DNA of 64,000 nucleotides from Corynebacterium sp. Marseille-P4321 (GTDB lineage: Bacteria > Actinomycetota > Actinomycetes > Mycobacteriales > Mycobacteriaceae), in the NCBI RefSeq assembly GCF_903645305.1, contig NZ_CAHJXO010000001.1, positions 1-64,000 on the forward strand. Direction: 5' to 3'. Both the position numbers and the translations under genes were made by a program. The notes under the pieces were generated by a model, which was not told the origin of the DNA, made no database searches, and was given only the letters and a program-made list of their open reading frames with translations. Shown one piece after another: positions 1 to 8,558 of this stretch. Each line of letters begins with the position of its first letter. Positions within the stretch are counted from its first letter, which is position 1.

Positions 1-121
1 GGGTGAGTGCTCATCCGGCCTCGGGGGGGATGTGGCCGTGGTCGAGGGGGTTCGTAAGGAACTATAAACCACCTGCTGCGAGGCTGTCTACCCCAGAGCT
101 GAAAAACTTCTAGCCGCGAAG

Positions 122-865
122 TTACAGCGGCGCGTTCGCAGGACGTTTCGGCAGATCAAACGGCAGGTTTGCCAGGCTGGCCAAATCGGGGACTTTCGGC
201 AACTCCGGTACATCGAACGGCAGCTTATCGCGGTATTGCGGGAGCAGCGCGACACCAACGGCCGCAAGCGCCGCGATCGCCAGGATGGTGCCCGAGATGG
301 CGGCGTTGCGCGAGGACTGCTTTGCCATCACGCCTTCCAGCTCCGCATTCACTGCGTCCAGGCGCGCCTGGGCTTCCTCCACATCCTGCTCAGCGCGGGC
401 GATACGGGCCGCCGGATCTGAAGGATCTGGAGTGCCTTCGTGAACCTGCGCGATCACTCGATCGCGTTCCTTCTTTGCTTCCCTCAGGTTGGTATCCGCC
501 AGGCCGTAGTTTGCACCCGCGTCGGCCATTTCCCGGTCTGCTTTTGCTTTCTCCTCTGCATCGTGGGCCGCGTTGACCCGGTTCAAAGCATCCTGCAGAG
601 CCTTCCTGGCCTCGTCGAGCGCCATCTCCGCCTGCGTGACCTCCCGCTCAGCTCGATCGATCTTCTTCTGCTCGTTCAGAGCCCAATTCAGCTCTCTTTT
701 CGCCGCGTCGAGTTCCTTCTCCGCCTTGTCGTACTTCTCCTGCCAGCTGGCAGGAGGCTGGCTGGAGCCGAACGTGGGCGTGGCGGGTTCGGCCATCACC
801 GGCGCAGGCAGAGCGGCGGTAGTAAGCGCCGCAGCGGTAGCCACGGCAAGGAAACGGGAGCGCAT
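122..865 (-). CDS. Secreted coiled-coil protein with C-terminal membrane anchor
   Basis: I do not recognise a named family. The start at 865 is chosen because a signal peptide follows at once (MRSRF, then an Ala/Thr/Leu-rich core ending PVMAEPA) and GAAAGG lies about 10 nt upstream; longer upstream starts give no leader. Residues of about 45-195 are charged, Glu/Lys/Ala-rich heptad sequence typical of a long alpha-helical coiled coil. One hydrophobic helix follows (AISGTILAIAALAAVGVALL) and then a short Pro-rich tail. The layout (leader, helical ectodomain, C-terminal helix, short tail) is shared in outline with the small secreted proteins at 39.9-41.1 kb and 52.3-53.3 kb. It probably sits in the cell envelope. 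It is divergent from the defence genes and not obviously part of them. Confidence 0.7.
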   Translation of the reverse strand: MRSRFLAVATAAALTTAALPAPVMAEPATPTFGSSQPPASWQEKYDKAEKELDAAKRELNWALNEQKKIDRAEREVTQAEMALDEARKALQDALNRVNAAHDAEEKAKADREMADAGANYGLADTNLREAKKERDRVIAQVHEGTPDPSDPAARIARAEQDVEEAQARLDAVNAELEGVMAKQSSRNAAISGTILAIAALAAVGVALLPQYRDKLPFDVPELPKVPDLASLANLPFDLPKRPANAPL

Positions 866-1017
866 GGTGGGGCCTTTCACGGGAAGCAATTGCGCGGGAA
901 GCACACGGGAACAGAAGACACTGGCTAATAAGGTAGCGCGGCCGGGCGGGTAAAGCACTACTCCCACGCGTGTTCGACAACCGGTGCGAACGCGGCTCGT
1001 GGGGTCGGTGGGCGCGA

Positions 1018-1030
1018 TAGGGTTTTCGTC
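1018..1030 (+). promoter_or_regulatory. Leaderless-type promoter of the defence operon
   Basis: TAGGGT at 1018-1023 fits an actinobacterial TANNNT -10 box and ends 7 nt before the ATG at 1031, so transcription would start at or next to the start codon. No Shine-Dalgarno sequence is visible. The helicase and the methyltransferase gene behind it are only 3 nt apart and would share this promoter. Confidence 0.45.
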
Positions 1031-3943
1031 ATGACATCGCTTAGCGACGAGCTTCAGCAGCACCAACCCCAGCAGCAATCAGAGCCTGCCCCAGCACTGA
1101 CGGATCAGACTGCTTTAGCGCCCGGTTTGATGGTCAAGGTCCGCGATGAACTCTGGCTGGTCACCAGCGTTACGCAATCCACGGACGGCTACCTGCTCAA
1201 AGTCCGCGGCCTGTCGGATTACGTGCGCGACACCACGGCGAGTTTTTACACGGCGCTTGACGACGTGAAGGTCTTCGACCCGGCCAAGGTCGAAGTCGTC
1301 GCCGACCACTCCCCCGGTTACCGCACCACGCGCCTGTGGCTGGAAACCACCCTGCGCCAAACTCCGGTGCCGCTGTACCAGGAGCAGCTTTCGGTGGCGG
1401 AGGACATGCTCATGGACCCGCTGGACTATCAGCTCACGGCGGTGCGCAAAGCGCTTTCCGACGATAACCTGCGCCCCCGCGTCCTCATCGCGGATGCCGT
1501 CGGCCTGGGCAAGACCCTGGAGATCGGCATGATTCTCTCGGAGCTGATCCGGCGCGGCCGCGGCGAGCGCATCCTGGTGGTCACCCCGAAGCACATCATG
1601 GAGCAGTTCCAGCAGGAGATGTGGTCGCGCTTCGCCATCCCGCTGGTGCGGCTCGACAGCGCCGGAATCCAGCGCGTGCAGCGCATCCTGCCGGCGAGTA
1701 GGAACCCCTTCACGTACTTCCCCCGCGTAATCGTGTCGATGGACACGCTCAAAAGCGGCAAGTACCGCGCGTATTTGGAGAAGGTCCGGTGGGACGCGGT
1801 GGTGATAGATGAGATCCACAACGCCACCAACGTCGGCACCCAGAACAACGAGCTCGCCCGCACCCTCGCCCCCACCACGGAGGCGCTCTTGCTTGCCTCC
1901 GCGACCCCGCATAACGGCGACCCGGAGTCCTTCAAGGAGATCCTGCGCCTGCTGGATCCGACGGCGGTGCTGCCGGACGGCACGATTGACCAGGAGGCCG
2001 TCGCAAGGCTGCTGATCCGCCGCCACCGCCACAGCCAGGAGGTCGCCAGCGTGGTCGGTGAGAAGTGGGCGGAGCGCAGAGAGCCGATCAACATCCCGGT
2101 CGAGGCCTCCGCAGAAGAAAACGCCGTCGCCGCCGAGCTTGAGCACGTGTGGATGCGCAACAACCCCGCTTCAGACCGCCTCTTCCCGTGGACGCTGATC
2201 AAGGCGTTCCTCTCCTCCCCGGCGGCGCTCGAGGAGACGATCCAGAACCGCCTGAAGAACCCGAAGCTAGACACCACCCAACGCGCGGCCCTCGATCGCC
2301 TCCAGCAGCTCAACGCCAAGGTCACACGTGAAAACTCCAACAAGTACGCGGCTCTGGTGAACTACCTCCAGGACATTGGCATCGCCAAGAACAGCCCAAC
2401 ACGGGTGGTGGTGTTCTCGGAGCGCGTCGCAACGCTGCATTGGCTCCAGCAGAACCTGACCAAGGACCTCAAGCTCGGCAAAGAGCAGGTTCAGGTCATG
2501 CACGGCGGCCTCTCGGACGAGGAACAGATGCGGCTTGTGGATGAGTTCAAGCGCGAAGACTCCAAACTCCGCGTCCTGGTCACCGGTGACGTGGCGTCCG
2601 AGGGCGTGAACCTGCACACGCTGTGCCACAACCTGGTGCATTACGACATCCCGTGGTCGCTCATCCGCATCCAGCAGCGCAACGGCCGCGTGGACCGCTA
2701 TGGGCAGACCGAACCCCCGCAGATCGCGGCACTCCTTTTGGACACAAAGCAGGGCGGTTACGTCGGCGAGCTGCACGTGCTGACCAAGCTGATCAACCGC
2801 GAGAACGAGGCGCACCGCCTGCTCGGCGATGTCGGCTCGCTCATGGGCAAGCACACGGTGAAGGGCGAGGAGGAGGAGATCCGCAAGGTCATCCAGAACC
2901 AGCTCGCGTTCGACGACGTGGTGAAGGCCCCGCAGGATATCGCGAGCTCGCAGCCGCAGACGGCTGAGGAGCTCGACGCGTTCTGGATGTCGGGCTTTGG
3001 GCTTATCGACGATGCCCTGCCGGAGCAGCCTGCCCTCACCCCAAGCAACCGGGGCGGCCAGCCCAGCCTGTACCCCTCCGAGATCGCGTACCTGGAGGAC
3101 GCGTTGAACGAGGCGTTCCACGCAGCCCCGGAGCGCCCGCTCGCGGCCGGCGGGGTGGGTTACCAGCTGCACAAAAACGGCGTGGCGGAGCTGAAGCCGC
3201 CGGAGGACCTGCGCAGGCGCCTGGAGGTGCTGCCGCAGGATTACCTCACGGACCGGAAGGTGCGGGAGAACTTCCAGCTGGCCACCACCCACGCCCGCGG
3301 AGATGAGGTGCTGCGAAACGCGCGCACGGGCGACGACGGTTCCACGTGGCCGAAGTCGCACTTCCTTGGGCCTCTTCACCCGGTGACGGATTGGGCGGCG
3401 GATCGAGCTTTAGCGTCGTTAAGCGCGGGCCAAATCCCGGCCATCGCGGGCGATGTTGCTGAGCCCACCGTGCTGCTCATGGGCACCTTGACCAATAAGC
3501 GCGGCCAGGTGGTGTCGCGCGCGTTTGTCACGGTGGCCGGCATGCGGCCGGATACTATCGCGGACCCGGTGGAATGGCTGCGCGGGGTGGGGCTGACGGA
3601 GCGGGCGATCAACCCGGGTGGGCTCACGCTGCCGGAGGACACCGCCGAGCTGATTGAGGGCGCGGTGCTGCTCGCCGGCGGCCAGCTGCAGCCGATGATG
3701 TCCGCCGCCCGCAAGCACGCGGACGAGCGCATCGCGCACTGGGTTCAGCGCACCGAGGATTGGGAGGACGCACGCGAAGGTGCGCAGACCACGCTGCGGC
3801 TGACCCGTTCGGAGAACCTCATCGCGCAGGAGAAGGCGCTTATCGCCTCGTTGCAGCCGGATCGCGAGCTCATCCGCCCGCTGGTCCTGGTACTGCCCAG
3901 CACCACCACAAACAACACCGCCGACACCCACCAGGAGCACTAA
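1031..3943 (+). CDS. SNF2-type helicase, DISARM DrmD-like
   Basis: A 970-residue SF2 ATPase of the SNF2/RapA type. Visible motifs: Walker A in IADAVGLGKTLEIG (about residues 152-165), DEIH box in VVIDEIHNA (about 257), motif III SATPHNG (about 290), and the second RecA lobe with VLVTGDVASEGVNLH (about 515) and QQRNGRVDRYGQ (about 550), the arginine-finger motif. The N-terminal 130 residues and the last 350 lie outside the motor core. Length and position directly before a large adenine methyltransferase match DrmD of class 1 DISARM, where an SNF2 helicase is paired with DrmMI. A role in sensing or translocating on invading DNA is inferred from that family. Stop and next start are 3 nt apart, so the two genes are co-transcribed. 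No phospholipase-D domain is visible. Confidence 0.85.
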   Translation: MTSLSDELQQHQPQQQSEPAPALTDQTALAPGLMVKVRDELWLVTSVTQSTDGYLLKVRGLSDYVRDTTASFYTALDDVKVFDPAKVEVVADHSPGYRTTRLWLETTLRQTPVPLYQEQLSVAEDMLMDPLDYQLTAVRKALSDDNLRPRVLIADAVGLGKTLEIGMILSELIRRGRGERILVVTPKHIMEQFQQEMWSRFAIPLVRLDSAGIQRVQRILPASRNPFTYFPRVIVSMDTLKSGKYRAYLEKVRWDAVVIDEIHNATNVGTQNNELARTLAPTTEALLLASATPHNGDPESFKEILRLLDPTAVLPDGTIDQEAVARLLIRRHRHSQEVASVVGEKWAERREPINIPVEASAEENAVAAELEHVWMRNNPASDRLFPWTLIKAFLSSPAALEETIQNRLKNPKLDTTQRAALDRLQQLNAKVTRENSNKYAALVNYLQDIGIAKNSPTRVVVFSERVATLHWLQQNLTKDLKLGKEQVQVMHGGLSDEEQMRLVDEFKREDSKLRVLVTGDVASEGVNLHTLCHNLVHYDIPWSLIRIQQRNGRVDRYGQTEPPQIAALLLDTKQGGYVGELHVLTKLINRENEAHRLLGDVGSLMGKHTVKGEEEEIRKVIQNQLAFDDVVKAPQDIASSQPQTAEELDAFWMSGFGLIDDALPEQPALTPSNRGGQPSLYPSEIAYLEDALNEAFHAAPERPLAAGGVGYQLHKNGVAELKPPEDLRRRLEVLPQDYLTDRKVRENFQLATTHARGDEVLRNARTGDDGSTWPKSHFLGPLHPVTDWAADRALASLSAGQIPAIAGDVAEPTVLLMGTLTNKRGQVVSRAFVTVAGMRPDTIADPVEWLRGVGLTERAINPGGLTLPEDTAELIEGAVLLAGGQLQPMMSAARKHADERIAHWVQRTEDWEDAREGAQTTLRLTRSENLIAQEKALIASLQPDRELIRPLVLVLPSTTTNNTADTHQEH

Positions 3944-3946
3944 CCC

Positions 3947-6900
3947 ATGGCTACGCACGATTCCATCCTGAACGTCGACGAGTGGATCAGCGACCACTAC
4001 TTCACCACCGACGAGGCGAAGGGCGAATCCTTCACCAAGCGCGTGAAGAACCGCGTGAAGGAGTGGGCGCAGCTGGAGCACGAGTCCGGCTCCCCCTCCC
4101 CCGTCAAGCGCCTGCAGTCGCTGCGCGGCGAGCTGCAGACGGCGTTTGCCACCGGCGCGGACCCGGCCGTCACGAACCAGCTTGTGCGCGACGCGTTCGG
4201 CTACGGCCTCCCCACCACTGTGCGCGCCGCCCGCGCCGGGGAGACCTTCACTTTCGAAGGCTGGTTGGGCCACGTCGGCACGCTGGCGGTGCTGGCCGCA
4301 GGCGAGCCGGCGGAGACGGAGGAAGACCTCACCTCCCTGCCCATCGACGTCGCCCAGGAGGGCAAAGACCCTGCGCCGGTCAAGGTGTCCAGTCTGGTCG
4401 GCGACCTGTTCCTGTCCAACGAGCCGCCGGAGTACGTGGTGGTCATTGCCGGGCCCTGGGTGATGCTGGCGGAGCGCGAAACCTGGCCGCTTGGCCGCTA
4501 CCTGGCCATCAATCTGCAATTGGCGGTGGAGCGCAACGACACGAAGAAAGCCGGCGAGCTCGAGCGCGTCGCCGTCATCCTGGCGCGGGAGAACCTGGAG
4601 CGCGCAGCGGACGGCACCACCTGGTGGACGCAGACACGCGAGGAGTCGCAGCAGCACGCGGTGAAGGTCTCCGGCGACTTGCGCGACGCGGTGCGCGAGT
4701 CCATCGAGATCATCGGCAACGATGTTCTCGACCGCCGCCGCGAGCACAACCTGCCAATCGACACCATCGACGGCAACGAGCTCGCGCGCCAGTCCCTACG
4801 CTACCTCTACCGCATCCTCTTTCTGCTCTTCGCCGAGGCTTCCCCGGAGTTGGCTATCCTGCCCACGGGCGCACCGGAGTACGTCGACGGCTACGGCTTG
4901 GACCGTCTGCGCGACCAGATTCTGGATGAGCCGGTGACCGACAAGGCCCGCCGCGGCACCCACCTTTACGATTCGCTGCAGCTGCTGTTCACCCAGGTCA
5001 ACGACGGCCACGACCCGCTCGAGGTCGCGGGCGCCGACCAGGACGCGCAGAACGAGGGGCTCACCTTCCGCAACCTGGAGGCGGACTTGTTCAAGCGGGA
5101 GAGCACATCGCTTATCGACGAAACCAAGCTCTCCAACGCCGCCCTCACCAAAGTCCTGCAGAACCTGCTCCTGTCCAAGGTCTCTGCGGGGCGCGACCGC
5201 GGCTTCATCTCGTACGCCACCCTCGGCGTGACCGAGCTGGGCCAGGTGTACGAGGGCCTGATGTCCTACCACGGTTTTATTGCCGAGGAGGACTTGTACG
5301 AGGTCGCGCCGAAGGGCGACGCCTCCAAGGGTTCCTGGGTGCTTCCCACCCACGCCGCCGACACCGTGCCGGGCGATAGCTTCGTGCTGGAGGACAAGGA
5401 GATGGCTGAGGGCGGCACATCCAAGGTGCGCCGCGAGCACCCCGCCGGTTCGTTCGTGTTCCGCCAGTCCAGCCGCGACCGGGAGCGCTCCGCGTCCTTC
5501 TACACCCCGCAGGTGCTCACGGAGTTCACCGTCGGCCAGGCCATCGAGGTGCTGCAGGAGGAAGGACGCATCACAACATCGGAGGACGTGCTCAGCCTGA
5601 CGATCTGCGAGCCCGCCATGGGTTCCGGCGCCTTCGCCGTGGAGGCCGTGCGCCAGCTCGCGGAGCTGTACTTGCAATTGCGCGAGGACGAGCTGGACCA
5701 GCAGGTGGAACCCAAGCAGCGGACCGTGGAGCTGCAGAAGATCAAGGCCCACATCGCACTGCACCAGGTGTACGGCGTGGACTTGAACCCAACCGCGGTG
5801 GAGCTCGCCGAGATCTCCCTGTGGCTGGACACCATGACCAGCCAACTGAAAGCGCCGTGGTTCGGCCTGCACCTGCGTCGCGGCAACTCGCTGATCGGCG
5901 CGCTGCGCTCCACCTACTCCACCGCGCAGCTGAAGAAGCGCGAGTGGCTCACCGCCGTGCCGCGCCGGGAGCCGGTGCAGAACTTGGCTAACGCTATCGA
6001 CGCCGGCGAGACCAAAGATGCCAACGTTTCCGGCCGCATCCACCAGTTCCTCCTGCCGTCTGCCACCTGGGGAGCGGCCGCGGACGCGAAGGACTTAAAG
6101 ACTTTGGCCGCGGACGAGATCAAGGCCATGAAGGCGTGGCGCAAGTCCGTCACCGGCAAAGTACCCACCAAGGAGCAGGCGAAGAAGCTGACCAACCTCG
6201 CCGCGCGCGTGGAAGCCTTGTGGACCATCACGCTTTCGAAGATGCGCATCGCCGAAGACCAGATCCGCCGCGACATCGATATCTGGGGCCGCGACACCGA
6301 ACACACCGCGAAGAACGTGCGCCGCGAGCAGATCGAGCGCGAGCTGCTGCACAATGCCGACGGTGCCTACCTGCGCCTGCGCCTTGCAATGGACGCGTGG
6401 AACGCACTGACCTTCTGGCCGCTCACCGAGGTGGACGCGCTCCCCGACCTCGACGAATGGCTTGCCGCACTCACCGACATTCTCGGCACCGAAGTCACCA
6501 CCAAAGACACCACCCAGTACCAGTTCGCGAGGGCCCAGGACTGGGACGAGCTGGTAAAGCTGGAACGCTACGACATTCAGTTCTCCAACGCGCCCCGCAT
6601 CGACCGGGTGCTGGAGAAGCACCCTTGGTTACGCATGGTGCAGTCCATCGCCGCCGAGCAGGGCTTCTTCCACTGGGACCTCGACTTCGCAGCGGTCTTC
6701 GCCCGCGGCGGCTTCGACCTGCAGGTGGGCAACCCGCCGTGGGTACGGCCGCGCACAGACCTGGACGCGCTGTACTCCGAGGCCGACCCGTGGTTCTCCC
6801 TTGCTCACAAGCCGACGCAGGCTGAGAAGAAGGCGCGACGTGAAAAGTGGAACACTGATCCCTCTGCCCGTGAGGTTGTCTACCGAGGCCTCGGTGAATC

Positions 6901-8500
6901 AGTTGCAACCGCTGCCGTGCTTACCGACGTGACGCGCTACCCGCACCTCGTGGGCCAGCAGCCAGATCTTTACCGAGGGTTCATGGAACGGACGTGGGGC
7001 AACGCATCGGAGGATGGAGTCACCTCGCTCATCCACCCCGAGTCCCACTTCACGGAGAAGAAAGCGGCCCCTTTGCGCCGGGGTGCATATCTGCGGCTGC
7101 GGCGCCATTGGCAGTTCATTAACGCTCTAATGCTGTTCGATATTGATGATCATGTGGTCTACGGCGTACACCTCTACGGATCTGAACTCGAGGTGCCTAG
7201 TTTCATCATGGCTGGCCGCATGTACCATCCGGCAACCGCTCAGGAATCAGTCCACCACGATGGGACAGGGGACCTTCCTGGTATCAAAGATCCCGATTAC
7301 AACTGGGACCTGCGTCCGCACCGTCACCGAGTGCAAACGGTTGATCTCAGGGCGCTTGAGGTGTGGCACTCCATCATCGAGGACGATTCGGTTCCGCCCA
7401 TCGAATCCCGCATGGTCTACACCGTCAATACCGAAGCCGCGGCAGTGCTCGAGAAGCTTGCCGCCGCACCCCGTATCCGCGAGCTCGGACTTCAGTTCTC
7501 AGCGGGATGGCACGAGACTGCCGACAAGAAAGCCGGTTACTTCGACACCGGGTGGGCGCACCCAGATTCATGGGATGATGTCATTCTCCAAGGCCCGCAC
7601 CTCGGTGTGTCCACCCCCATGATCAAGCAGCCCAATCCCTCCCTGAAGCACAATCAGGATTGGTCCGAGATCGATCTCGAAGCGATGCCTGCGGACTTCA
7701 TCCCGGCGACGGCGTACCAGCCTGATCGCGAACTGTCGCCAACGTACGACATCGACTACGGAACTTGGAATGATGTCTCCGCGAAGGAGCCATTTCGGAT
7801 CGCATGGCGAGTAATGGCAGCGACAACCGGTTATAGAACGACATACCCGTCTCTAATCCCTCCCGGGGCCGCTCACGTCGACGCTGTCGGTTCCGCAGCC
7901 AGCACCGAGAACGCAGCGGACACTGTTCTGCTGGGAGCGACGCTCTCCAGCCTCGTCGTGGATTTCCTGGTTCGTGCCTCAGGTGTGAGCCACCTCCGGC
8001 CAGCCGCGGTGGAAGGTTTAGTCTTTGGAAAAAGATCTTTGGGCCGCGCGCATTTGCTACGCAACTACCTCCGTCTCAACTGTCTCAACGAGGCGTATGC
8101 GCCTTTGTGGGAGGAGTTGATGGGGGAACCTTGGGGCGTCGATAAGCCTTTGCGTAAGGATGAGGAGCGTCGAGCCGCGCAGGTGGAGATTGATGCGATT
8201 GTGGCGTTGTCGTTGGGTGTGACGGCGGATGAGCTGTGCATGATTTATCGGACGCAGTTTCCTGTGATGCGGCGTTATGACCAGGAGGATCGGTTTGATG
8301 CGAATGGTCGGAAGGTGCCGAAGGATGTGTTGAAGTTGCAGGCGAAGTTGCGCGACGGTGAGGAGTTGTCGATGGCGGATCGGACGTGGGTGCATCCGCA
8401 GTCGGGTGTGGAGTACGTTTTCGAGTATCCGTTTAGGCGGTTGGATCGGGAGGCGGATATGCGGGAGGCGTACGCGCGGTTCGAGGGGATGGTCGGATGA
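3947..8500 (+). CDS. Large N6-adenine DNA methyltransferase, DrmMI/PglX-like
   Basis: A 1517-residue class I methyltransferase of the Eco57I/N6_Mtase type. Motif I (AdoMet binding) is EPAMGSGAFAVEA at about residues 554-566. The catalytic NPPW motif IV is in QVGNPPWVRPR at about residue 927, with a long helical insert between the two, as in PglX and DrmMI. It should methylate adenine in host DNA to mark it as self; a fused restriction nuclease is not visible. The ATG at 3947 has AGGAG overlapping the upstream stop. Up to about 6.8 kb codon use is very GC-rich; after that, and especially in the last 450 bases, it is clearly less biased, suggesting a mosaic gene whose C-terminal (probably target-recognition) half has been exchanged. 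Confidence 0.85.
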   Translation: MATHDSILNVDEWISDHYFTTDEAKGESFTKRVKNRVKEWAQLEHESGSPSPVKRLQSLRGELQTAFATGADPAVTNQLVRDAFGYGLPTTVRAARAGETFTFEGWLGHVGTLAVLAAGEPAETEEDLTSLPIDVAQEGKDPAPVKVSSLVGDLFLSNEPPEYVVVIAGPWVMLAERETWPLGRYLAINLQLAVERNDTKKAGELERVAVILARENLERAADGTTWWTQTREESQQHAVKVSGDLRDAVRESIEIIGNDVLDRRREHNLPIDTIDGNELARQSLRYLYRILFLLFAEASPELAILPTGAPEYVDGYGLDRLRDQILDEPVTDKARRGTHLYDSLQLLFTQVNDGHDPLEVAGADQDAQNEGLTFRNLEADLFKRESTSLIDETKLSNAALTKVLQNLLLSKVSAGRDRGFISYATLGVTELGQVYEGLMSYHGFIAEEDLYEVAPKGDASKGSWVLPTHAADTVPGDSFVLEDKEMAEGGTSKVRREHPAGSFVFRQSSRDRERSASFYTPQVLTEFTVGQAIEVLQEEGRITTSEDVLSLTICEPAMGSGAFAVEAVRQLAELYLQLREDELDQQVEPKQRTVELQKIKAHIALHQVYGVDLNPTAVELAEISLWLDTMTSQLKAPWFGLHLRRGNSLIGALRSTYSTAQLKKREWLTAVPRREPVQNLANAIDAGETKDANVSGRIHQFLLPSATWGAAADAKDLKTLAADEIKAMKAWRKSVTGKVPTKEQAKKLTNLAARVEALWTITLSKMRIAEDQIRRDIDIWGRDTEHTAKNVRREQIERELLHNADGAYLRLRLAMDAWNALTFWPLTEVDALPDLDEWLAALTDILGTEVTTKDTTQYQFARAQDWDELVKLERYDIQFSNAPRIDRVLEKHPWLRMVQSIAAEQGFFHWDLDFAAVFARGGFDLQVGNPPWVRPRTDLDALYSEADPWFSLAHKPTQAEKKARREKWNTDPSAREVVYRGLGESVATAAVLTDVTRYPHLVGQQPDLYRGFMERTWGNASEDGVTSLIHPESHFTEKKAAPLRRGAYLRLRRHWQFINALMLFDIDDHVVYGVHLYGSELEVPSFIMAGRMYHPATAQESVHHDGTGDLPGIKDPDYNWDLRPHRHRVQTVDLRALEVWHSIIEDDSVPPIESRMVYTVNTEAAAVLEKLAAAPRIRELGLQFSAGWHETADKKAGYFDTGWAHPDSWDDVILQGPHLGVSTPMIKQPNPSLKHNQDWSEIDLEAMPADFIPATAYQPDRELSPTYDIDYGTWNDVSAKEPFRIAWRVMAATTGYRTTYPSLIPPGAAHVDAVGSAASTENAADTVLLGATLSSLVVDFLVRASGVSHLRPAAVEGLVFGKRSLGRAHLLRNYLRLNCLNEAYAPLWEELMGEPWGVDKPLRKDEERRAAQVEIDAIVALSLGVTADELCMIYRTQFPVMRRYDQEDRFDANGRKVPKDVLKLQAKLRDGEELSMADRTWVHPQSGVEYVFEYPFRRLDREADMREAYARFEGMVG

Positions 8501-8558
8501 ACCCAGCCCAGCCAGAGACTATTCCGTTATATTTCATATAGAAGTGTTGGAGTAGCAG

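Noticed and set aside
1115-2146. Long open frame antisense to the DrmD-like gene, and similar ones opposite the methyltransferase and leuS
   Set aside because: They follow from high third-position GC in the real genes. They lack starts with ribosome sites and any family features.
1031-8500. BREX system
   Set aside because: The methyltransferase is PglX-like in size, but no pglZ phosphatase, brxC/pglY ATPase or brxL gene is present, and the helicase partners fit DISARM better.
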